DNA from: a virus
Length of the DNA: 64,000 bases
IMG/VR virus record: IMGVR_UViG_3300032092_000025
Location: 1 to 64,000 of that record
Strand: one strand, 5' to 3'
Each line of letters starts with the position of its first letter. The first letter of the stretch is position 1. Positions 32,943 to 41,000 of this stretch are shown piece after piece. The position numbers were made by a program, and so were the translations under genes. The notes beneath the pieces are model-generated. The model did not search any database. It was not told the DNA's origin and saw only the letters and a list, made by a program, of their open reading frames with translations.

Positions 32943-33395
32943 TTACCCTTCTAAGTTATAATCCATGTATTCGTAAGTTAATTTTTTTTCCGAAAAAATC
33001 TCAGTCAGGGTGTTTAAAATCGACTTTAATTTTGGGCGGAGGTCTACAGTGTACCTTACTTTTGGTGGGTAAATCTTCGCGTCGAGGTAACGATTATACA
33101 ATATAGTATCTCCGTTTTTAATCATAAGTGAAAAACACTCGGGACCATTGGTGATTGATGTTTCCATAACCATTGGGTTTTCAAATATGTCGTACATATT
33201 GTCAATCATGTAAGTGGCGGTTCTCACTCGTAAATCTGATTTAAACCCCTCAATGAATTCAGAAATGTAATCGTGAAGTTCCATTGAGTTACGGGCTTTA
33301 TGATTATAACCCCTCACATTAAAGAATCTTTGTACGATAATGTTTCCATTAACTTTGAGTAAAAACTCCAACTTGGTTGAATCTTGTTCTTTCAT
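32943..33395 (-). CDS. Hypothetical protein of the replication operon
   Basis: A 150-residue protein that I do not recognise. It is a mixed alpha-beta protein with several basic residues (NVRGYNHKARNSMELHDYISEFIEG) and a C-terminal acidic/aromatic end. It has no zinc, P-loop or nuclease motif. Its position between the FEN nuclease and the helicase, with 3 nt and 29 nt gaps, suggests a small replication accessory such as a helicase loader (the role of T4 gp59). It lacks the clear helical pattern I would expect of gp59, so this is a suggestion by context only. Confidence 0.55.
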   Translation of the reverse strand: MKEQDSTKLEFLLKVNGNIIVQRFFNVRGYNHKARNSMELHDYISEFIEGFKSDLRVRTATYMIDNMYDIFENPMVMETSITNGPECFSLMIKNGDTILYNRYLDAKIYPPKVRYTVDLRPKLKSILNTLTEIFSEKKLTYEYMDYNLEG

Positions 33396-33398
33396 AAA

Positions 33399-34406
33399 TT
33401 ATTTTTTTTCGTTTTTAAATTTCTTTTTTTCTTTTCTTGTTAGTTTCATTATTGGTCTTAGGAATTCTACCCAAGCATCGTCGGTTTTTGGTAGGTATTT
33501 GAATACCCCATCATCCATCATCATTTTGATTAGATTTTTGTATCCCCTACCATCAGGGTCCAAGGTTTCTTTATAATATTCTTCAACAATAGTTTTACCT
33601 TGGTCTGTAATAAGTGGTTCAGACAAATCAATTATCTTTTGGTTAATCACAAAAAATTCTTCTCCATATACACCATCTTTGGTTTTACCTGTTAGTAGAT
33701 TTTTAAGTGCCGTGTTTTCTTTGTCCTCCTTTAGTAGGAGTTCCGCTTTTGATAAAATATCACTAAATGTAATGGGATTTTCAAGTATCTCGGGAAATAA
33801 TTTAACCAAGGTTTTCTCACCAAGTAATCTAATTCCATCGATATTATCGGAGATGTCACCACATAAAATTTTGGTTGTTTTGATGTTATAGTGGGGGAAT
33901 TCTAAATCCTTATTTTTAACCATATCACCCATCTTATACGTTCGTTTTTGTTGTGGTGAATATATAGATACTTTTTCAGAAATAAGTTGTGTTAAATCCC
34001 TATCTGACGAAAATATTATTTTTTGTTCGTCTTCCGATATATGACAATAATAAGCTATTAAATCATCAGCCTCATTATCATTCATCTCAACTTGACGAAC
34101 AAACATCTCCTCAAGATATTGTTTAACACGTTGTTTTTGGTAATTAAATGAATTCTCTTTTAACGGGTCGGTTTCAGGTCTTTGCCCTTTATACTTTGGG
34201 TATATTAGTTTTCGTGCCGATGAGTTTGAGTCACCGTCCCAAAATACCACTACCTTATCTAAATTCTCTAGTTCTATGAACTTACGGAGGGTATTTAAAA
34301 AATGATAAATACCTCCGATATGTTCACCTTTATGGTAAAATTCTTTGACTCCGTGAAATCCGATTTTTAGTAAATTATTACCATCAACCAAAAGTGTTTT
34401 TATCAC
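33399..34406 (-). CDS. 5'-3' exonuclease/flap endonuclease, T4 RNase H-like
   Basis: A 335-residue FEN-family nuclease. Acidic metal-binding residues are visible in order: LLVDGNN (Asp8), VVFWDGDSNS (Asp57 and Asp59), EMNDNEADDLIAYY (Glu-Asp-Asp cluster near 120) and FSSDRDLTQLI (Asp pair near 143). The helix-turn segment CGDISDNIDGI followed by LGEKTL (about residues 190-210) is the DNA-binding helix-hairpin-helix-like part. T4 RNase H (rnh) removes RNA primers from lagging-strand fragments and lies in the T4 replication set as here. The start is a GTG at 34404-34406; no earlier in-frame ATG exists. The length is slightly above the T4 protein (305). Confidence 0.85.
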   Translation of the reverse strand: MIKTLLVDGNNLLKIGFHGVKEFYHKGEHIGGIYHFLNTLRKFIELENLDKVVVFWDGDSNSSARKLIYPKYKGQRPETDPLKENSFNYQKQRVKQYLEEMFVRQVEMNDNEADDLIAYYCHISEDEQKIIFSSDRDLTQLISEKVSIYSPQQKRTYKMGDMVKNKDLEFPHYNIKTTKILCGDISDNIDGIRLLGEKTLVKLFPEILENPITFSDILSKAELLLKEDKENTALKNLLTGKTKDGVYGEEFFVINQKIIDLSEPLITDQGKTIVEEYYKETLDPDGRGYKNLIKMMMDDGVFKYLPKTDDAWVEFLRPIMKLTRKEKKKFKNEKK

Positions 34407-34445
34407 TTAATTGTATTTAGATTGTTTGTAAAAAAATTATTGATG

Positions 34446-35432
34446 TTATTCATCAATTTCTGATTCGGATTCATCTATTAAGATTTCACCTGTTCCTGAA
34501 AGAATTGCGTTCCAATAGTTTGAATATTGTTTCTTGTACTGTTCCAACGCTTCTTTAGTGTCACTAATATAACCTTGTGGTACCGCGATAATCTTACCGT
34601 CTTTATAACCCAAACCATTTACGTGATTTTTAATGATAGATACTTTGGTTCTGATAGCGTAAGATATTGTTCTTCCGTTTTTAGTTGCCGTAATATGATT
34701 GATACCCGCCTTCTTTTGATTACCGAATAAGAATACTAATGCCGATGCTAACCAAAGTGCCTCTCCACCTTTTGCCTTAATCTCAGGTTGTCCAAAAGGA
34801 TTATCAGGTAAGTCAACCCAAGGTTGGTTAACTACAACCATAGTGTTGTAATATGGATAATCTTCTTTCTTTGACTTTGAGATTCTTGAGTGGATACCCA
34901 TACCGATTTTATCCGCAAGTGCCGAAGCGTTATGCATCTTTCCACCTTTACCTTCAAATGTCATCTTACAAGGAATAGAACCAACCGAATCCCATAGGAA
35001 TACTAAGTTATAGGGGATGTTACCTTTTTCTTGTTCGTCCAACATTTCGTTAACGAAGTCAGTTGCTTGTTCAATATAGTCAAAACTATCGTTGAATATG
35101 AAATCTCCATCCCACTCTCCGTTACTATTTTTTTCAGCGGTCAGTCCTAATTCAATTGCGTGTTCCCAAGACCATTTTTTCTCTGTAATAATGAAAACAG
35201 GAATATGTCCTTTTCTCTGAGCATCGGCTCCTGCCAAAATCATTGCGGTAGTTTTAGATGAGTTTGAGTGACCCAAAAACATATTGATAGCACCCATAAC
35301 AGGTCCTGGTAATCCACAAGCCTCCATAAAGGCCTCACCACAATTATAGTAACTTTCGGGTTTATATTTTGTTTTAGTAGAAAACTTATCTTTAATACTA
35401 CTTAACCCGATTTCTTTTTTCTTTAAAGCCAT
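34446..35432 (-). CDS. uvsX: UvsX-type RecA recombinase
   Basis: A 328-residue recombinase. The P-loop reads GHSNSSKTT (residues 54-62), with Ser in place of the usual Gly before Lys; T4 UvsX has the same kind of change (GPSKSFKS), so this is family-typical and not damage. Then come IITEKKWSW (catalytic Glu84), LVFLWDSVGS (Walker B) and MVVVNQPW, with a loop-2 region around GGEALWLAS. It forms filaments on gp32-coated DNA and drives strand invasion for recombination-dependent replication. I chose the ATG at 35430-35432 because an upstream in-frame start would overlap the 72-residue gene by 68 nt, whereas this one leaves a 1-nt gap, the rule in this phage. The C-terminus is acidic, as in RecA proteins. 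Confidence 0.92.
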   Translation of the reverse strand: MALKKKEIGLSSIKDKFSTKTKYKPESYYNCGEAFMEACGLPGPVMGAINMFLGHSNSSKTTAMILAGADAQRKGHIPVFIITEKKWSWEHAIELGLTAEKNSNGEWDGDFIFNDSFDYIEQATDFVNEMLDEQEKGNIPYNLVFLWDSVGSIPCKMTFEGKGGKMHNASALADKIGMGIHSRISKSKKEDYPYYNTMVVVNQPWVDLPDNPFGQPEIKAKGGEALWLASALVFLFGNQKKAGINHITATKNGRTISYAIRTKVSIIKNHVNGLGYKDGKIIAVPQGYISDTKEALEQYKKQYSNYWNAILSGTGEILIDESESEIDE

Positions 35433-35433
35433 A

Positions 35434-35652
35434 TTAAATTTCGTATTTATAGAACTGTTCCAAGTTTTCAAGTTTGTCTTGAGCATTTGCACGTCTCTCA
35501 ATTAATTTATCCATTTCCTCAATGTGTTGTGGATGTTCTCCGATACCAACAGGGTTTGTGAAATAAACAAGTAATGACGCTTCAGCATCCAACATTTCGC
35601 TCTCGTATTTCTTTTTAAGAGCCTCGTACATTTTGTTTTTAATTTTGTCCAT
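35434..35652 (-). CDS. Small conserved helical protein next to uvsX
   Basis: A 72-residue protein predicted to be two helices around a loop: MYEALKKKYESEMLDAEASLLVYF, then NPVGIGEHPQHIEEMDKLIERRANAQDKLENLEQF. The middle motif NPVGIGEHP is familiar to me from small proteins near uvsX in T4-like cyanophages, but its function is unknown. It has no metal or nucleotide motif. It starts after its own TATTTAT element and ends 1 nt before the uvsX start, so the two are probably translated together. A role as a small UvsX or replication accessory protein is a guess from position. Confidence 0.7.
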   Translation of the reverse strand: MDKIKNKMYEALKKKYESEMLDAEASLLVYFTNPVGIGEHPQHIEEMDKLIERRANAQDKLENLEQFYKYEI

Positions 35653-35672
35653 ATAATTTTTCTTTAAGGTAA

Positions 35673-35679
35673 ATAAATA
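35673..35679 (-). promoter_or_regulatory. TATTTAT promoter-like element of the 72-aa/uvsX operon
   Basis: Sense context GCTTTT-TATTTAT-TTACCTTAAAG, with 20 nt to the ATG at 35652. It lies immediately after the gp32 hairpin, so the downstream operon can be transcribed without read-through from gp32. Confidence 0.5.
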
Positions 35680-35681
35680 AA

Positions 35682-35718
35682 AAGCATGGACACTTTGTTT
35701 ATGTTAATGTCCATGCTT
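35682..35718 (-). terminator. Hairpin downstream of gp32 (terminator or mRNA-stabilising)
   Basis: AAGCATGGACA and TGTCCATGCTT form an 11-bp perfect stem with a 15-nt loop, 10 nt past the gp32 stop. In the minus sense it is followed by TTTATTTATTT, a weak T-run, so it may terminate only in part and protect the gp32 message from 3' decay. Confidence 0.7.
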
Positions 35719-35728
35719 AAGTTTGAAA

Positions 35729-36580
35729 TTAGAATGGTAACTCTTCGTCAGGTAATTCATCTGACTGTGGGTCTTGAACTTGTGGTGTTGAACCACCTAC
35801 TGATGTTGTACCTACGGATGAATCACCGTAAACGTATTTTCCTGCATCTGAGTCCCAAGTTGGTGTTTCTCCTCGAGCGATTGCTTCTAAATATTCTACA
35901 GGTTTTTTTGAATAAACGTCAGCCCAAGTTAGTTCATCATTTAACCAAGCCTTTTGAGTGTCAGCGTTTTCATGTATTGGTTGTGGGTCGTCATACATAA
36001 CTGCCTGAATTACGGTATAAGGTTTACCGTTGTTTGCTTTTGTTTTGGTAAGTTCCAAGATAAGGTCACGACCTTTTTCAGAGTCTGTAACATCACCTTT
36101 CGCTCTCCAAATTGGAATGATTTTATCCAAGATACCTTCTTTTTTGTAGTTGTGTTTGAATCTCCAAAACTTTGGTCCGTCTTGTTCTGCGTCACGGTCA
36201 ACTACTTTTACGATATAGAATAAACGTGAACGGTAATTTCCTGCTAATTTCTTATCCGCTTCTTTACCCGTTGCCATTAATTCTTCGTAAAGTTCATTAA
36301 GTGGTGAACGCTCATTATCGTTTTTACCTGGGTCATAAAGTTTTACCCATTTTCCATCAACTTGTACTTCATGATACCACACCTCTTTAAAAGGTGAACC
36401 ACCATCAGGAGTTGGTAAAATACGTAGTCGTTTTTGTCCTTGATTTTCTTTATCGCCGAGAACCGCGGCGAAGTATTTTTTCATTCTCTCATCTTGACTC
36501 ATCTTTGAGCCTGAAGATGTACTTGACTTTTGTTGTTTTTCATACTGAGCCAAAACAGCATCCATTGCATTTGTCGCCAT
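35729..36580 (-). CDS. Single-stranded DNA-binding protein, T4 gp32-like
   Basis: A 283-residue protein. The N-terminus (residues 1-40) is a charged basic helix of the kind gp32 uses for cooperative binding, followed by an OB-fold core: LRILPTPDGGSPFKEVWYHEV, SRLFYIVKVVDRD, FWRFKHNYKK, PYTVIQAVMYDD. The final 25 residues are acidic and end DELPDEELPF, which resembles the docking tail of bacterial SSB (DDDIPF) more than that of T4 gp32. It coats single strands and recruits UvsX and other replication proteins. It heads the replication operon under a near-consensus TTGACA/TATAAT promoter and is followed by a stable hairpin, both consistent with a high-abundance protein. A zinc site as in T4 gp32 (Cys/His) is not obvious. 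Confidence 0.85.
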   Translation of the reverse strand: MATNAMDAVLAQYEKQQKSSTSSGSKMSQDERMKKYFAAVLGDKENQGQKRLRILPTPDGGSPFKEVWYHEVQVDGKWVKLYDPGKNDNERSPLNELYEELMATGKEADKKLAGNYRSRLFYIVKVVDRDAEQDGPKFWRFKHNYKKEGILDKIIPIWRAKGDVTDSEKGRDLILELTKTKANNGKPYTVIQAVMYDDPQPIHENADTQKAWLNDELTWADVYSKKPVEYLEAIARGETPTWDSDAGKYVYGDSSVGTTSVGGSTPQVQDPQSDELPDEELPF

Positions 36581-36613
36581 AAAATTTGTATTAAGTTTTT
36601 AAATTGTTTTAGA

Positions 36614-36641
36614 ATTATAAGTATTTTAAAGTGGTTGTCAA
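36614..36641 (-). promoter_or_regulatory. Strong sigma70-like promoter of gp32
   Basis: Reading leftward: TTGACA (36636-36641), a 16-nt spacer, then TATAAT (36614-36619), both boxes matching the classical consensus exactly. Transcription should begin near 36607, giving a leader of about 27 nt. Confidence 0.7.
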
Positions 36642-36643
36642 AT

Positions 36644-36675
36644 AAAAAAAGGTGCTTTTAGAACACCCTTTTTAT
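36644..36675 (-). terminator. Terminator of the 37980-to-36703 unit
   Basis: A GGTG/CACC stem extended by A/T pairs with one bulged C, with a T-run on either side of the hairpin depending on strand. It lies 28 nt past the stop of the 121-residue gene and directly before the gp32 promoter. Confidence 0.6.
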
Positions 36676-36702
36676 TATTATTTTTTTTCAAAACTATTGA
36701 TT

Positions 36703-37068
36703 TCATATCGGTTTTAATTCGTCAAATGTCATATTGACCCAACTTAATTCTTCGGGGGGAAGAGCGGGTTTGACTAAGAAACCAAGTATACGCAGAAAAA
36801 AAGGTATTCTACTTTTAAACCATTTTTTAAAAATGGTTACTAAGTTTTTATAGTTTAAACTGAATATACTTTCAAATCTAAACCACAGTTCCTTTGTTTT
36901 AATATATATAGTGTTATACTCTTTATAATACACCGCCAATACCTTTTTATCTGAATTTAGAAAAAATATAGCATTTTTTTTATCACTTATATATCCACCT
37001 TCAAAGGTTTTATCTAAATAACTGAATATTGCTTTAAAATATCTTGGTTCGTCAATTATAAATCTCAT
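36703..37068 (-). CDS. Hypothetical protein
   Basis: A 121-residue protein that I do not recognise. It contains short alternating hydrophobic stretches (AVYYKEYNTIYIKTKELWFRF) and a basic, aromatic segment (TIFKKWFKSRIPFFLRILGFLV, about residues 78-99) that could be an amphipathic helix contacting a membrane or another protein. It is the third and last gene of the 37980-to-36703 unit and ends before a terminator. It starts 3 nt after the 225-residue gene. The position between tail hub genes and gp32 gives no firm clue. Confidence 0.5.
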   Translation of the reverse strand: MRFIIDEPRYFKAIFSYLDKTFEGGYISDKKNAIFFLNSDKKVLAVYYKEYNTIYIKTKELWFRFESIFSLNYKNLVTIFKKWFKSRIPFFLRILGFLVKPALPPEELSWVNMTFDELKPI

Positions 37069-37071
37069 GTA

Positions 37072-37749
37072 TTATTTAACTTCAACAGGTCTTTCATTAC
37101 CAGGAAAATCCCTGAAACTATCTTTAATATCTGAAGGTGTAAAATCTTTAACATCATCGGTTGTTAAAATATATTCATTTTTTCCTGACTTCTCCATCTC
37201 TTCTTCCTTATCTACGAAGAAGTCTGAAAGTTTTTGGTTGTAAGGTCCTGAATCTAAACTTCTTAATTCAAGTTTTTCTTGTGCCGTTTTTGGTCTGTAT
37301 TTTTCAACTTTAGCCTCCAATGAATCAATTTTAGAAACTAAGTTGTCCATTTCACCTAATTTGCTTTGTAGGTTTTCTAATTGACTAAAAAGATTATCAA
37401 AATACTCCTCTTGTTTTGTTTCTATGTTTTGTTGAGATTTTACTAAATCAGTAATATCCATTTCTTCGGTACCTTCACCTTCTTCTTCTGTTTCCCCTTC
37501 AGGTCCGATTTTTTCAACGTCGGGGTCTGTTGCAGGGTCAATAGGTGTAGGTTCTGCCGGTGGTGCGGGTGCTACCCCTCCAGGAGGTGGAGGAGTTACT
37601 CCTCCTGCCGCTGGGTCTGCCCCTGCTAACGGGTCTGCGGGTGGAGCATCTGCCGGAGGTGGTACATCCAAGGCTTCTTGTTCGTAGATATATTTATTAA
37701 TTTGATTATATCTTCTCAATTCTTCTAAAATTTTGTAATCAGCACTCAT
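37072..37749 (-). CDS. Proline/alanine-rich coiled-coil protein
   Basis: A 225-residue protein in three parts: a basic N-terminal helix (residues 1-22) ending KYIYEQ, which holds a possible T4-type prohead-protease site (IYE-Q); a low-complexity Pro/Ala/Gly/Asp stretch with PPPADAPPADPLAG and PPPPGGVAPAPP, then an acidic Glu run (residues about 30-95); and a coiled coil of about 55 residues (LVKSQQNIETKQEEYFDNL to LEAKVEKYRP), followed by a charged tail. Base composition in the Pro/Ala stretch is more GC-rich than the surroundings, caused by the codons for Pro, Ala and Gly. Possible roles are a scaffold or internal virion protein, or a linker in the tail. No family is recognised. Confidence 0.55.
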   Translation of the reverse strand: MSADYKILEELRRYNQINKYIYEQEALDVPPPADAPPADPLAGADPAAGGVTPPPPGGVAPAPPAEPTPIDPATDPDVEKIGPEGETEEEGEGTEEMDITDLVKSQQNIETKQEEYFDNLFSQLENLQSKLGEMDNLVSKIDSLEAKVEKYRPKTAQEKLELRSLDSGPYNQKLSDFFVDKEEEMEKSGKNEYILTTDDVKDFTPSDIKDSFRDFPGNERPVEVK

Positions 37750-37752
37750 TTT

Positions 37753-37980
37753 TTAACCATTCAATAATTGTTTTATTCCTGTAGCGGTTTCAACCTGAAT
37801 TTTCTTAGATTGATTCATTGTGTTGTCTACTCTTTCGATAAGACCGTCTTTCATTCTTACGGTATAACATTCACCGCTGTCCAAATCACAAACTTGTTTT
37901 GAACCATTTCCCAAATCTTTTTCGGACACTCTAGTGTTCTTACCTAGATAACTATCCAATATATTTTTAACTGAGCTCAT
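37753..37980 (-). CDS. Small hypothetical protein
   Basis: A 75-residue protein with mixed polar sequence, two cysteines in QVCDLDSGECYTV (residues 30-42) and a basic C-terminal half. I recognise no family. The CxxxxxxC spacing alone does not make a zinc site. It heads the three-gene unit (75, 225 and 121 residues), with a TATTTAT element 14 nt upstream, and is separated by 3 nt from the 225-residue gene. Expression with a possible virion-internal protein suggests a role in assembly, but this is only context. Confidence 0.55.
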   Translation of the reverse strand: MSSVKNILDSYLGKNTRVSEKDLGNGSKQVCDLDSGECYTVRMKDGLIERVDNTMNQSKKIQVETATGIKQLLNG

Positions 37981-37994
37981 AATATTTTTATTAT

Positions 37995-38001
37995 ATAAAT
38001 A
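37995..38001 (-). promoter_or_regulatory. TATTTAT promoter-like element of the gene starting at 37980
   Basis: Sense context TGAAGA-TATTTAT-ATAATAAAAAT, with 14 nt to the ATG. It sits in the 38-bp gap after the stop of the 2128-residue gene. Confidence 0.5.
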
Positions 38002-38018
38002 TCTTCATTTATGATAAA

Positions 38019-41000
38019 TCACAATCCTAATTTTTTGGCTTCTGAAATACCCTGTCTTATAGTTTTTATTCTATTTTTAATACCGTCAGTTTCTTTTTGA
38101 GTTACAAATACATCTGTTGTCTTTTTATTTGGCCAAGAGTTAGTAATAAACTTAGCGATGTCTTCCGCCATTTCGTCTTCCGTTTTTGTAAACAAATTAT
38201 TTGTTTTAAATTTTTTAATTTCATTAACTCTATTAGTCAGAGAACTAACCATAAAATTAATAAATTTATCGAAATCCGAAAACGATGCAAATGAACTTTG
38301 GGTGTTATTACTGTTCAAACAGAAATATTTATTATCCATATCAACTTTTCTCGAGCCATAATTAAATTCTACATTGTTTTCTACAATATCTAATTTAATA
38401 GCCCCCATATTCCAATTATAAGCCCTGAATCCTGTAGATGTTGAACTTGATAAATACATTATTGACCATAATACATAATTCACTTTATCTCTAGTATTAA
38501 CTTGGAGTGTTTGTGTTTTGGCGGTAATGGTTTTAAATGCGTCTTGAAAATTAATTTCTTTGAACGTTGGAGTTGTAACCTCAAAGTCTTCGTAAGCGTT
38601 ATTTACTCTACAATTTTGATTTTGATTAAGTTGAGCGTCATTAGTATTCTTACCTCCTGATTCTGCTTGTTGTTGAGGTGTGTTTGCCGATGATGAAGAT
38701 TTAGTGTCTTTTTGTTGTGTGTTTCTACTAATTATAGAACTAATTAAACTTTCTCTCATACTTTGTATATAAGAATCTAGTTTTGGTAAGGAATATATTG
38801 CCTGTCTGATACCTTTAAAGTTTGTATCAAAAGTACCGGGTGTTATATTATGTTCTACTTCCATAATCATATATGGACCACTAAACATCGGTACGTGTCT
38901 TAGATTGAAATACATTGTTGGTTGTATTAACGCATTACCCATCATACTTACTGAACAAGAATATGACCTATTTTTGTAAAGGTTATAAAGTGATACGTTC
39001 TGTGTTGAACTTCTTTTTCCTGATGCTGCGTTACCCATATCGGATATTGTTGCCAAAGATTCTGAAGTCGCCTTTCCAGCGTCTTGTGAAACTGAAAAGT
39101 TTGTGAATATATTCTGATTTGTTGTACCAATATCTACGTTAAATCCAACGACTCTATTAGACATCGCCCAATCTTTTTTATCTGTTTGGTCTTCAGTGAG
39201 TGGAACCTCTCCAACTCTTTCTAATTTAAATCCATCATTTTTAAATCTATATTCACCTTTTAAATCCAAATGTTCTGACGGTTTACCAGCGTATAAACAA
39301 ACCATTTTAGATGTAGATTTTCTATAATCAACTGACGTAAATGTTCCAAATAAAGAGTTTGCAAATTCTAATGTACCCTCAAGTTTAGGTTCAGGATTTT
39401 TTGTTGGTGTATCAACATTATAAAAATTAACGTAGGCCGGTAAAGGCATCATTTGAAAGTTATTTTCCTGTAGTATTGATTTAACGTAAGCCAACAAATT
39501 ACTCTTCATATTAAGACTTGATAGTAAATCGTTCAATTTGTTTACATCAACAATTATTTTATCACCGATGTCTCTACTAGCCCTATCAAGTAATAAAACG
39601 TCTTCAAATAATGTTCTATTTGATAAATCAATGCCAGCAATCCACTTATCGTTCAAAGCTTTAAGAGTTTCCCAAAGTTCTACCTTTGCTTGACTTCCAA
39701 ATAACTGACTAACAACTTCTCTAACAGGTGATGTATTAACATCAGGTAATGACGTATTTAATTTTTTTGTCATATAATCAAAACTTGAGTTTTGTAAATT
39801 AACATTTTTTGATACGTATGAACTTAAATCGTTTCTGAATTTATCAGCGGTATATGTATTGTCCTCAGATTTTTTGGTTGCATATATTCTAATTAATGGA
39901 TAAAGTTTTGACACTGTAATTTCTGAGAACTCAATATCATTATCAATAAAAAAGTCAAATACAGTTGAGCCTGTGTCTGTGAATTTTATTTTTTCTATTG
40001 TCGTATCCCCTACATATAAATTTAATGTTTGCCAAGCATTGGGGTAAGTTGTTTTTGACTGTGCTAATGTGGTACCATTACTCTGTGTTGGAAGCGCGTT
40101 TGGTGTATTAGCGTTATATGATTGGTACTGAATTGGGTCGAATATAACATCGACACCTGAATTAGGATTTATCGTAGTTGTTTTAGGTGAAGTTATAGAT
40201 AAAAAGGTTTTTTTATCAAATTGGCTAGCGTTACCTATTTTTAATAATACATCAAAAGTTATGAAACTTTGTAATTGATTTTGGAAATTATTAAACTGTT
40301 GTTCTTTAGCGGAATTAATGTCTGATATTCCGGTTTGACCATTTGGTATTGATATTTCACACATTTTTGAAAACAACATATGAAAATTCTGAAATGAGTT
40401 TTCAATTTCTGAAAAAGAACCATTTGCCGGTACATCAACCATTGGTTTAAAATTGTTTCTATTTGTACAAAACTTCAAGAACAAATCCTCAAAATAATCC
40501 AAAATTGTTTTTTTGAATGTAGGAATCAAGTCGTAGATTTTTGTATATCCTGTTCCTCCATTTATTAAGAAATTTTCTTGATTTTCCGTGTTAGTGTATA
40601 ATGATTTAATATACTCATCAGGTGCGGGTTTCGATAAACTTTCGTTTTGAAAATATCCGTAATTTGGTGCCGACCAAAATAATCTAGCAGAACCATTATA
40701 CATATTTTTATTATTGTTAACCTCAATCTTCAAAGTGGGGGTATAAACCGTAGAACTTAGATTGGTGAAGCATTCATTGAAAGTTTGATTAAATGTGTTA
40801 CCGAAGGACGGTATTGGGAAAATCGAAGTTTTAGATTCATTTGGTAAATAAACCGACCAATAATTCATAGTCAACGTTCTTCCTGTATTAGAAGTATCAA
40901 AACCTTGACTTAAATTAGCGAATCCTTCTCGTTTTATTTGTAATGAATATTTGTCAATAGCGCTTTGAATATCGATATCCGTGTAAGTGTTTCCGGTTAT

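Noticed and set aside
35433-35501. A longer UvsX start at 35501
   Set aside because: It would overlap the 72-residue gene by 68 nt and its extra residues are not RecA-like. The ATG at 35432 leaves a 1-nt gap, the usual spacing here.
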